Origin: Heterobilharzia americana | Lineage: Eukaryota > Platyhelminthes > Trematoda > Strigeidida > Schistosomatidae | Assembly: GCA_944470555.2 (NCBI GenBank) | Contig: OX104127.1 | Span: 47,358,934-47,422,933, forward strand | DNA length: 64,000 nt | Direction: 5' to 3' | Shown: piece by piece, positions 48,170 to 58,806 of the stretch | Position numbering within the stretch: the stretch's first letter is position 1 | How the letters are laid out: the number at the start of each line of letters is the position of its first letter | Notes under the pieces: generated by a model | Databases searched by the model: none | Told to the model about the DNA's origin: nothing | The model's input: only the letters and a program-made list of their open reading frames with translations | Translations under genes and position numbers: made by a program

Positions 48170-48842
48170 AGGGGAAGCGGAGTGATTAGTAAGGCAGAAA
48201 ATTCATGTCCAGAAATGAAACGTCAAGGATATGTTATTGCTAAACCACTGCTCCCGTAAGTTTATCCAGAAATACTAAAGGAGTGGCAGGATGAATATCG
48301 TTAATAATACAATTACAGACACTAAATGTTAGTAATAAAATCACTGAGAAGGATTTAAAAACTGGCATAGTTTTGCCATATAAAGAAGAGATATCAGAAG
48401 CCATATGATGGGTTCTGAATAAGACCGAAATTAAAGTGGCGTTTAAACCTACAGACTAACTGGAGGACATACTCTGTCGGTTAAAGCATCTTATCGAACC
48501 TAGTTGACAAACAACTTGGTCTACCAAATTTCACGCAATGTCTATGAAGTAAAATACCATAGGTTGACCGGATTCCGTCGTACAGAAAATTTCAAATTGT
48601 TGATTAATGCTCAGATTGAAAATCTTCATGATCAACTGAGTTCACTTATTTCAACTTCTGAAAATCGAAGCTGGCTGGAAGCTGAATTTGTCAGTATCGC
48701 GAATGATGTCTGTAGCTCTGGTTCCAGACAGAAGCGTTCTGACTTCTCAGCATTTCAATGCATCAAAAGATTACGGAGTAAAAATGATATAGTCATTCTT
48801 AAACCCGATACGGGATCTGGGGTAGCTGTTATGAATATGTAA
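48170..48842 (+). pseudogene. Penelope-like element remnant (RT end, GIY-YIG-like start, then RT N-terminal region)
   Basis: Reading rightward with stops, 48,363-48,510 resembles the end of a Penelope-like RT (GIVLPYKEEISEAI, then KVAFKPTD, LCRLKHLIEPS). It passes into LVYQISRNVYEVKYHRLTG, a GIY-YIG-endonuclease-like start. The same open frame (48,504-48,842) then continues with sequence resembling the region upstream of a Penelope RT: ENLHDQLSSL, LEAEFVSIANDV, NDIVILKPDTGSGVAVM. The order (3' end, then N-terminal part) fits two partial copies joined head to tail, a layout known for this class. Assignment is by motif memory only. Confidence 0.55.
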
Positions 48843-48949
48843 TTATGTAATTATAACAATGATTGCCTGTTTCTCTTCCCCTCTCAATCTTGTCATGTTC
48901 CACGGCTGTTGCTGGGTCTAACTGTGTATTGGGAACTGTGTTTTCTGCC

Positions 48950-50525
48950 ATATATTAACTGGAATGACGACTCCTTGGTTTTTCCTTGTACCAACATGAT
49001 GCGCTAGTAATACTAACAGCAGTCCCGTCTCCCAATTCCCTCCACGGCTTTCGCAGCCAACGGTTATTCCGTTCTGGCAGACCGTTAGTCTGTGGGTGGT
49101 ACGGCGTCATTCTTATCCTCTTGATATCAAGCTGCTCCAAACAAGATTTGAATTATTCACCCTCAAAACAAGGACCTTGGTCGGTCAGTATCATCTTCGG
49201 CACACTGTGATCCGCGACAATATGCCGCATCACTGCTGCGGTCACTGTCTTAGCGCGTTGATCAGGAATCGCGACAGCGTCTACCTATCGTGTAGCATGC
49301 TCCGTTATCACCAACAGGTATTGGTTGCCACCAGATGTCTGCGGAAATGGTCCCATTACGTCCACAAACCATTGGTCACCAACTGTTGTTACTGGAATAG
49401 ACTGAGACGGTCGTCTTTTTTTTTACGGATCACCTTTCATTTACTAACAATGAGGACAACCCAGCACGTGTTTGGCAACATCTTCTCTCATACCTGGCCA
49501 GTACGCACTTTGTTTGAGAAGGTCAGCTGTCCGTGAGACACCTGTATGAGCTAACTGGTGACATTCTTGTATCATTTTGTCGCGTAGACATTTCGGAATC
49601 ACTGCCAACCAGTTCCTGTCGTTTTCTCGCCACGTCAGCCTTCCATAAGCATTCATCCGTAGGCGCTGTCTCTGTGTCAACAACGTTCTCAACTCTTTAT
49701 TTTCCACAGACGTTTGTCTCCATCCCTTCAGTTGTGGCCTTTATCACTTCTTTAAGTGTAGAGTCCGACTTTTGAGGGTGAATAAGTCTTAATGGGTCCC
49801 GTTTTACTTCATGTACACCGTGTACGATCTCAGGTAGTTCATTTTCTTCGTCTGATCTTGATAAGAAGTCTGCCAACCAGTTTTCTTTCCCTGCAACGTG
49901 ACCGATTGTGAAATGATACCATTGCAGTCGTAACGTCCAACGTGATAATTTTTCCTCTGGGGTGTCTTGTTGCCTTTAGCCACTTTAGGGGTTTATAATC
50001 GGTTTCAATGTGGAATCGATGACCGAGGAGGTACGATCTCCATTTATTCAGCCCCCAAGCTGTCGCTAGACATTCCTTTTCCACTGTAGAATATTTCCGT
50101 TCTGCGGGTGTGAGGAGACGGCTGGCATACTCCACTACTCCATCAGGTTCTTTCAGAACTGTGCTTATGCCATAATCACTTGCATTAGTGGACACAATGA
50201 GTGGCCTCCCGGGTAATTCGTGGTTTTAAGGTCATCTCCTGGTCGTTTACGAGTTCTTTGATGTGATCAAAGTTTTTTTGTGCCTCCTCTGTCCACTCAA
50301 ATTTGGGGTTGCCAAGTAGCTTATATAAAGGTGCTGCTATCTCATTCAAATTTCTGAGGAATCAACTGTAGAATGCTGCCCTACCCAATAAATGTCGCAG
50401 TTTCCTCTTGGAATTCCGTACTGGAATAGTTCTGACGGTCAGAATTTTCTCATTAGTGGTTTTATTTCGCCGTTTCTAACTTTGTGTCCTAGCAACGTAA
50501 CATTCCTCTTTGCTACCTGAGGTTT
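48950..50525 (-). pseudogene. Ty3/Gypsy pol fragment (RT end, RNase H, integrase)
   Basis: It reads leftward: RT end at about 50,525-50,230 (NEIAAPLYKLLGNPKFEWTE); RNase H at 50,195-49,930 (STNASDYGISTVLKE, then TVEKECLATAWGLNKWRSYL and ETDYKPLKWL); the integrase zinc finger at 49,707-49,440 (HQLAHTGVSRTADLL, then CPHC); and the integrase core end near 49,140-49,060 (RMTPYHPQTNGLPER). Frameshifts separate the blocks; gag, protease and the RT catalytic box are absent. It differs in sequence from the 8-12 kb Gypsy element. No LTR was recognised. Confidence 0.82.
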
Positions 50526-50844
50526 TATTTTATACATACATTCCATACATTCTTATCAGCAGCATCCACTGTAATCCGCCTGCGTTATCTCTTGCGTTGC
50601 TCTTGGAAGAAACCTTACCCATTGCTGGTAATTGCCCATGATTCCTGCCACCCTCTCGACATATACTACTTATATCCATTCTTATCAGCAACGCCCACTA
50701 CAATATTTGTGGATATCGTTGTTATTCTCCATTGATTTAAATCTATCAAAGTGTCCTACCTCTATTAGCATGTAGGATGCCGTGGAGATCCCTCAATATT
50801 GCCTGGACAGTTATTACGATAATTTACTTGGTTGTGGCTAAAAG

Positions 50845-50975
50845 AAAAGCCTAGTACGCGCGACTTCTATTTGGAACTCGTCAGCTGGATGTATCTCCAT
50901 CCTACTCGAACACCGTACCCATCGTTTCGAACACCAACGCGTTATTCACTAGGCCACTGAGGTACGAGGCGTAAA
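50845..50975 (-). mobile_element. Sm-alpha-like SINE with decayed hammerhead ribozyme, second unit
   Basis: On the minus strand: A box TGGCCTAGTGAATAACGC at about 50,957; B-box-like GTGTTCGAAACG near 50,930; then CAGCTGACGAGTTCC and AAATAGAAG at 50,888-50,863. The CTGACGAG strand fits the hammerhead CUGANGA core, but the GAAA strand is lost (GTCGCGCG follows), so this unit should be inactive. Confidence 0.65.
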
Positions 50976-51317
50976 AATGGATTATTCTTTCTTATCATCC
51001 CTATATTTTCCAAATCTTGTATTATCCTAGTTTAATCTCACAAATGAAAAAGCTTGAAGGTTAAAAAGGAAAACGAACGAACCACAGCAAGAGTGAAAAG
51101 AAATAAAGCCAAGGTGACGACAAAGACTATACATACTTCTTTTGCAAACAAATGTCAAGCTTCAGATCATGGAAAACCAAGGCTTTTCCTGTTTTCAGAA
51201 GCTGAACATCTGTATCTAACAATTCACCTGCTCCTGTGGAACAGGGTACATCGGCCGCCTCAGAGATTCCTAACAACACGCATTGTCATTATTCTTTTTC
51301 CCGTGTCCAACATCGGG
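50976..51317. other. Intron sequence, nothing recognised
   Basis: It contains a basic 90-codon open frame (51,054-51,326) that ends inside RTE-3 and has no domain I recognise. Confidence 0.4.
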
Positions 51318-53987
51318 CGTCAGTAGCACATCTCCGTTGCATTCTGTTCTCTGCAAACATTTGAACCTGGCTCCACGACTGCCCACAGGCTTTCATTTCT
51401 TCCTCATATGATCTCCTCCATGTCACCCTCACCTCGGACACCCAACTCATTGTTTTCCCTTAGGGTTCCACTCGAGGGCGTGGCGCGCGATGTCCCCAGT
51501 CGGCCTTCTCAGTGTATGTCCAATCCATCTCCACTTCCTTCTGCATATTTGTTGCGTGATAGGTTCTTGGTTGGTTGGTTCGTTGCCAGAGTTCCTTGTT
51601 GCTTATTCTTCCTGGCCATCTGATCTGATCTTCAGTATCGAGCGTAGGCAGCTGTTGATGAATGTCTGCAGTTTGTTGGAAATGCTTATTGTGACATGCC
51701 AAGTTTCTGAACCATATAGCAGCACTGACTTGACTGGATTGGTGTTGAAAATCCGGACCTTGTTCCATATGCTGAGTGCAGTAGATCTCCACGCTAATTT
51801 CCGATTAATGAAAGCCTGTCTTGCTTTTCCGATCCTGGCTTTGACATCCTCGTCTGTGCCGCCGCCTGTAGTTGAAACAGTGCTTCCTAGATAGGTGAAG
51901 GAGGTTACTTCCTTTAAGTTTCTCCCGTTAATGGTGATTGGAGCTTGTTGTTGTTGGTTGGGTATCTTCATCACCTCTGTCTTCTCTACGTTCACTTGAA
52001 GTACCGTCTTCGCTGCCCTGCCTCTTCTGTCAACTTGTTGGATTTCGCCTGTAGATCTTCAAGTTTGTGTGATATTAGACACAAGTCGTCGGCGAATTCC
52101 AAATCTTCTACGGTCTTCTCATCGGTCGAACAGCGCATCCCTCTCTTCTCGCTCCTCACTGTTTGTTGCATGATCCAGTCCACTACAATCATGAATATCA
52201 TGGGTGATAGTAGGCAGCCTTGTTTCACTCCTGTCTTCACTTCAAAAGCATCACTGAGCTTCCCATTGTGAATTACTTGGCATGTGGCGTCTTCATATAG
52301 TTGTTGAATGAGGTTGATAAAGATTAGTGGGCACTCCGTAGTGTTGAAGCAGTTTCCAAATTACCTCTCGGTCGACGCTGTCAAAGGCCATCTCAAAGTC
52401 GATGAAGTTGAGGTGTAGAGTTGACTGCCATTCTATGCTCTGTTCTATGATGATGCGAAGCGTTGCAATTTGGTCCGCACATGATTTGTACTTCCAGCCT
52501 GTTCGGGTTGTAATTTTGAATCCAGCGCACCGTTTAGTCTCTCCAGGGTGATGCGGCTTAATATTTTGCTTGGAGTGGACAGGAGCGTGATTCCGCGCTG
52601 GTTCTCGCAAAGACTTAGGTCTCCCTTCTTTGGGACTTTGACAAGGTAGCCCTTCTTCCAATCTGCAGGTATTTTTTCCTCCTTTCAAACCTTCTGCAGT
52701 AGTGGTGTGAGCATGTCTGCTGTTGTCTCTGCGTCCGTTTCCAGTTCTTCTGGCGGAATTCTATCTGGTCCTGCTGCTTTCCCGCATTTCAGTAGCTTTA
52801 TGGCGCTCAGGACTTCCATTTTTGTTGGAGGATTTGTGTTCACTTGTAGTTCTGTGACTGGGCTGCAGGTGGTATTTCTGGACGAAGTGCAGGTGGTGGT
52901 CGATTCAAGAGCTTTTTGAAGTGGTCGACCCATCGTTTCCTTTGTTTCTCTTCTTTGGTAATTAAATTTTCGTCGTCGTCTTTTATTGGTTTCATGTGTT
53001 TTGATCTCTTCCCAGATAGTAACCTGGTTATTTGATACAATGTTGTCAGGTCTCTGTCTCTCCTACCTGCAGCCTGTTCTGCTTGACTTGCCAATGTGTC
53101 GTAGAAGTGTCTTTTGTCTTTGCACACACTCTTCTTCACTTCTTTGTTCAGTGTAGTGTTTTATACGTTGTACTCAGTTCCTCTTCTCATTGTGCAACCT
53201 TGCACTGGTTTATCTTCTGCTTCACCATCCTCTTCTCCTCTGTCAGCTTCCATGTGTCCGTCGAGATCCATTTCTTGTCCTGACTTCTTTCTTCTTCCTT
53301 CCTAATATGGTTATGTAGGTTTATTTCCACATAGCTTCCAAGGAGTTCCAGTGTTCTTTCATGCAGGTTCCTTCAGGGATGTTGTTCAATGTCTCCCACT
53401 TTTTTCCTGATGACTGACTGACGTGAAGATGTCCTTTTTAGTTTTGTCCTTCAGTTTCCGTTCTGGGTGTTGAACTTGAACTGTGGTCTATCATCAGCTT
53501 CCTTGAAGGCTTTCAACTTGATTTTGAAGGTAGGTTCCTTGCACTAGATAGTGGTCTGAACCTACATCTGCTCCTCTTCTTGACCTTGTGTCAAGTAGGC
53601 TGACTGCGTCTCCATTTTCTTGAGATTGAGATAAAATCGATTTGATTCTTAGTGTGTCCTGGTGTCTGGTGAAATCCATGTCGCTTTTTGGATATCCTTA
53701 TGCTGGAACACACTGCCTCTAATCACCAAATCGTTGAATGCACAGAATTCTGCAAACAATTCTCCATTCTTGTTCATTTCAATGAGTGCTTCTCGACCTA
53801 TGGTTAGTTCTCTTCCTGTGTTGTCTGCTCCCAGTTTGGCATTCATGTCGCCCATTAGAATTTTGATATCGCCAACTGGAGTCTTGTCTATCACTGATTG
53901 CAGTTGTCTATAGGATTCCTCCTTCTTCTCTTGATCTGCATCATTTGTAGGTGCGTAGCGTATCATTGAATGATTGTGACTTTCCTT
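51318..53987 (-). mobile_element. RTE-1-family copy RTE-3 (subtype B 3' end), truncated at both ends
   Basis: The 5' end stops at about element position 590 (53,987). The last ~35 bases of the 3' end are missing (51,318). Subtype B RT has STDEKTVEDLEFADDLCLIS, with an intact FADD box, unlike subtype A. The 130-codon C-terminal frame at 51,603-51,995 is identical in translation to that of RTE-4. The family stops (LLQKV*, LCEN*RG) and frameshifts are present. It is in NT5DC intron 6, antisense. Loss of the 3' tail is not expected from ordinary target-primed reverse transcription. Confidence 0.9.
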
Positions 53988-54194
53988 TCCTCCCGCTGTT
54001 CTCTTTTCGTCCTCCTTATAAAATCCTTTAACAGTTGGATTCCGTAAAGATTGACTGAGGTCATTTCAGTCAGTCGGATTTATAAAGCTATGCTATAGTT
54101 CTAATTGGTCAAAATAATATAATCTATGAATCTAATCTACCATTTAATGACTATGAGATTAAGTACATAGGTCAAACTAACTAGTTGGGGTCGG
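53988..54194. other. Intron sequence between RTE-3 and repeat units
   Basis: Nothing recognised. Confidence 0.4.
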
Positions 54195-55060
54195 TTAAAT
54201 TAGCGGGACATAGGAATTCAGCTAAATATAGAATAGCAGACCCCAATGAGGTGAATAATCTATAAAAAGCAGGCTATTGCAATGTTTTGCAATGATACAC
54301 AGCCACACAGTAGGGTGGGATAAAACCACTATAATTAAGTTGAATGTAATTGGGTGGAGGGAGATTGATTACTGAATTTTTGTTCATCAAATCAGCAAAC
54401 ACCCAACACATGCAATTGAATGACACAATACCTATACTAGAGATATGGAGAATTTTACTACCAGTAAAAAGAAAGAATATGAGGCCATAGGACTTTAAAA
54501 ACCAGTTACGGAGGTAGTGTGGTTACACTGATAAGATTCTGAGCAATAATGTATGCTCGAAAGGTCATCAGGTAAATAATGCTGCATCACTGTCTGCTGT
54601 GTGTCAGCTAAACAAATCTAATATGTCATTACACTCTACCACAGTGCCCAAGTTTTACACTTACATTGATAGAACATAGGAACCTAGCTAAATGTAGGAT
54701 GTTAGAGCTCAATAAGATGAGAAGTGTAGAAACGGCTTTTGCTGTAGTTGTGCAAGCTGTCCCACACAATCATGCAATTGGACGGGACAAAGTAACAATT
54801 TTAACAAGTAACTTGGATAGGTAGAAAATGATTGGTAACTGAAGTTTTGTTTTTCGAATCGACATTAGACACGTAATGGAACTGAAGCAACATCTGATAT
54901 GTAGTCAGTTCTACTACCAATTAATTTGAATGATGAAAAGCAGTAGGACTGTAAGAGCTAGACCACACAGTTTCGTGATTACCTTTACATAATTATGAGC
55001 AGTGAATTCTACTCGAAACGTTATCAGTAAATAATACCGTTTCATTATTTGATGCATATA
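54195..55060. repeat. Two diverged tandem units of ~460 bp
   Basis: GACATAGGAATTCAGCTAAA at 54,207 corresponds to GAACATAGGAACCTAGCTAA at 54,673. ATTCTGAGCAATAATGTATG at 54,535 corresponds to ATTATGAGCAGTGAATTCTA at 54,993. Both pairs are about 460 bases apart. Between them lies the GGGCACTG-family word (minus strand, about 54,640). Confidence 0.6.
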
Positions 55061-55079
55061 TTAAAAGAACTGTGACGAG

Positions 55080-56965
55080 TACAATGATGGCTTCATTCCA
55101 GTGTAGCTGAACACTCAATCTGCCGCGACCTCTCAAACAGTGTAGTCAGTTCCTTAACTACAGTCTCACCTCCGTGCTTAGAAAGTCGTTTGGGTCAGGT
55201 ACTTTGTGACGCTTCATAAATTGCAGTTCCTAACGAACTTCCTCTTCGCTAGGCTGATAGGTATTAACTAACTATAGGACATAAGAAGTTGGGCCTGATA
55301 TTTCCGTAGCATTTAGTCACCTGGACTGCATTTCGAAATGCTCTACCCAGTGATCTCGGCGTCTATAAAACTTGTGGATTAGTCTGCAATCCGCTTCACA
55401 GGCTTCTTGCTACCGGTGACTTGGTTAAGCTTACAATCACTGCTATATGTGGCTGCTGCTTCCATCTCCTTCGTGCTTCCTAACCACCGGGCCTTGCGGT
55501 CTCTATGCAAATGCTGCTTAGTCTGTTTTGTGAGCGACTTACGCATACCGTTGTGCTCACTGCCGGCGGGAATATACTGACTAGCGTCAAAAAGTTACAA
55601 GGAGCTCGCAGAGATCTAATCTTTATACGATGACTTATCAACGTTTTCTGGGTTTTCGGTGAAAAGTGCTTACTTGTGTAATATATTCCTATTGAGTACT
55701 GCTGTTCTATACTACTTTGAGTAATACTGTAATTCTATCGCTTTACTTTTAAATATACCTTGGTTTATTCCACTGTAACTAGTTTAGTGTAAATACAGAT
55801 ATTTAATGCTGGGTGGCTGAGATAGATTGAACGGGATGTGTGACCTGTTTTGAGACCGTGTGGAACATACAGATTGCAACTATAATTCTTGCCTCTCCCC
55901 TTCCATTCCAGATTCCTAGCTCTAACCAATCTTAAGTGGGGATTAATTCAATAGCAAAAACGGTACAGTTTATTAACGTAAAATCCCTCAAAGCTACAAG
56001 CAGCTTTATTCACCATTTTCATGACGTGTATTAAATGTAATCAACGCTTACGTACACTTACTAGAGGTTCAACAGCCAACCTTGGATCTAGCTTGGTTCG
56101 ATACTTAGTTGCAAAACTTGGTGCAACCAGTTTCCTCACATCGACCCGTTTAAGATTTTGATGACGACCACCAAAGTGCAAGATAAACGCTTCACGCTAG
56201 GTGTGACTAGAGTAAAGACAGGTGCTCGAAAAGGAGTGGCAGTACAGAAAACACCCATGTCATTGGTAGCTGATTACAATACGATTCCTTAGAGTTCACG
56301 CTTGAATTGCAAGAAAAAGACACCACGTATCATATAGGCAATGGGTCTGCTGGGAGTTGGTGCTGGCTAAAAACTGGTTATAATCTGTACAAAGCTGCAG
56401 GAGGTTTTCCTCATCATTTGACTTGTGGTCGACTAACCCACTAGCAGCCTAAACGACCATCCTTTGAGCTTAGACTCCTAACCTGTGCAGTGAAGTCCCT
56501 AGGTAGCACTATAAATTATTGAGCAGACCTAGTAAAGCAGGTCAGTCAGTTGGTCGGAGAACTCATCCTTAACTGCATCCGGGCCATATTCGGTCAGCCT
56601 GTAGACAGAGACGACGAAGAGACATCGTTTCCCTTGTTAGTTGCTTTTCACTCCAAAGGGAAACTTCCAGTCCAGTAACACACAGACGACTGCTAACTGT
56701 TATCCAATCAACTAGTGCAGCTTTGGCTGTTACTTATTGCTCTACTGACACCAGCGGCTGTTGACGTTATAGTCCTCGGATGAGCAAATCGTAAATACGC
56801 TTTTTGGTAGGACAGATGGGGAAGTTATTCGATGCAGTTTTCCGTAATCTTTTATGCTGACGTCTGTCATACAGTGTACATCAGTAACCAAGCTTACCAG
56901 AATCCTAGCCAAACCTGTCTGTTATATAATGTGTTTCAGGATTCGAATGTTGAAGGTGGCTAGCT
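55080..56965 (-). pseudogene. RTE-like element (second family), endonuclease to RT N-terminus
   Basis: It reads leftward: endonuclease start LKLATFNIRILK at about 56,965, then RCLFVVSVYRLTEYGPDAVK near 56,615, QFLASTNSQQTH near 56,400, and HFGGRHQNLKRVDVRKL at about 56,180. The linker to RT is at about 55,540-55,420 (LHRDRKARWLGSTKEMEAAA) and the RT start at about 55,240 (REEEVRKELQFMKRHK). It stops near 55,080. Many stops and frameshifts show it is old. It is related to 35,871-36,116 and probably to 29,838-30,870. It is in NT5DC intron 6. Confidence 0.75.
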
Positions 56966-58689
56966 TTAACGGTGCTTGCGGTTTCAGAATGATTGACTGA
57001 CAAAATCAAAGTAGAAACTCGCACACAGATAGATGCATCGGCTCAAGATGATAAAGACAGGCCAGGATTTTAGTCAATAGTGAGCAGCTGAGTGAAACGA
57101 AGGTAAATTTAAAAATGATGATGAAAAGGCGATGTAGTTCAAATTTGAAAATAAGAAGGACGACATAATAGCAACATGAATGTAGTGAGTAGGGATGGTT
57201 ACGAACTTATAGCTGTATAAGAGCATTTCAAGAAAATCGCCAGGTTCGTCCCACCTTCAGCCATACCGGAGCATTTTGGCGTTAAAAGAAAACAAATAAT
57301 TAATAAAATATTCAGAATTTCAAAGATGATCAGGTGTGGATACATATGTTCCATTTTGATCGATTTTGGGTTTTTATTTAGGATTTCGAGCTAATAACTT
57401 CCAACATTTCAAAGATCCCAGGGAAGAAGTTTACAATTTGTTTCACAAATTAAATCAGCTATTAGACTTAATGGATAATTGTTATATCTTGATCTAACCA
57501 CCCTTGAGCTTCAGCACATTTTAATCAGAAAGTAATAAATTGATAAGATGTTTAATAGTGCTTAAAAGGCTCTTTCCATCCATATGTGGACGTCCTTTTA
57601 CTGTACAGACAAACTTCACGAAGTAGTTTATTAAAAGCGGCGTTCCAAGCTTTTTCACAATCAAATTTTCGCCATTATTCCCTCCACTATTTCTACTTTG
57701 GAATTATACTCTCTGTAGCCTTTGTCGTAATTATAAAACCTTCAAAGTTTAACCTTGAAAATGGGTTTCAAAAAGGTACGATAACCTATTGCTATATCCT
57801 TTCTCTATGAACGACATTAATTTAAGATACAACTGACAAAAACGTGGTTGACAAGCATTTATTTATGTCATACATATGAAATTGTTACATCAGATGTACA
57901 GTCACCAGTGGATGTATGTAATCCATTATAGTGAAGTGATATGATGTATTATCAATACCTACAATAATAATACCCGTCTGAGTATTATAAGGAATCCAAG
58001 TAACAAAAATGACAAGATATCTGACGTGTTACAAGACACAGAGATTAATCATAGGGTAGATATTTAAACAGCATATTAATGTAGTCAGGGCGCGTGCTTA
58101 AATTCATCTAAACGTTAGCCATCCTTAAATTTAAACCCTCTTTATGTATACAAAGACAAGGTTGTTTTATGACGTGCTAATTTGAGCCATACGAGTTTCG
58201 AAGTAAACGACTGGTCCATTAGTTGATTTAGTAACGCTAGTCAATACAACGGGAATATTCGAAATACAACCGGGCACCAGGTGTCCTCACCACCACCCTT
58301 CGCCTTATGCTTCACCGATGATTGGCCCACCAAAAAACCAAACTATACATTAACGTTATCGTGACAACACAACAGCGTGGGTCATAAATTGAAGCAGAAG
58401 AACTTGGTTTCAAATGTTGATTACAGTTATGACCACATTCTCCCGGTGCTTTCGTTTTAATCAAGAGGTTTTGATGGTTAGGTGAGGAGTCGTTCAGTAT
58501 ACCATCTGTTGCCTCTCAAATAGTCAGACTGATAATGAATGTTACTCCCTGTCTTTAATTCGGCTCTCTTTGGATCGGAATAAGAAGACCAAGATACATA
58601 GGCAGTGTGAATACTATGGATCGGCAGAAACGTATCATGAATTCATATGGGAGTTGCATAAAACTCTTAGTGATTGAAGTGAAATAAAA
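56966..58689. other. Intron 6 sequence, mostly unrecognised
   Basis: A possible exon-like open stretch at 57,382-57,497 follows TTTTTATTTAG and encodes FRANNFQHFKDPREEVYNLF and on to a stop; no family was recognised. A 74-codon frame at 57,586-57,810 looks fortuitous. No element motif was found. Confidence 0.4.
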
Positions 58690-58699
58690 GTATAATCCG

Positions 58700-58795
58700 C
58701 AGCCAGGTCTCGTGGGTCATGTAGCAGGAGCACCGGGCGGGTGACCTGGAGACCAGTAGTTCGAATCCTGCCACGGCCAAGAATTTCATTTAACC
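58700..58795 (+). mobile_element. tRNA-derived SINE, family 1, copy 3
   Basis: GTAGCAGGAGCACCGGGCGG, then a B box GTTCGAATCC at 58,759, then the body start CACGGCCAAGAATTTCATTT. The head and body resemble 37,926-38,056 in the opposite orientation. The RTE-4 5' end begins about 10 bases downstream. Confidence 0.6.
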
Positions 58796-58806
58796 TACAA
58801 TCGTGA

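Noticed and set aside
51054..51326. Basic 90-codon protein
   Set aside because: It runs into RTE-3 and lacks recognisable features.
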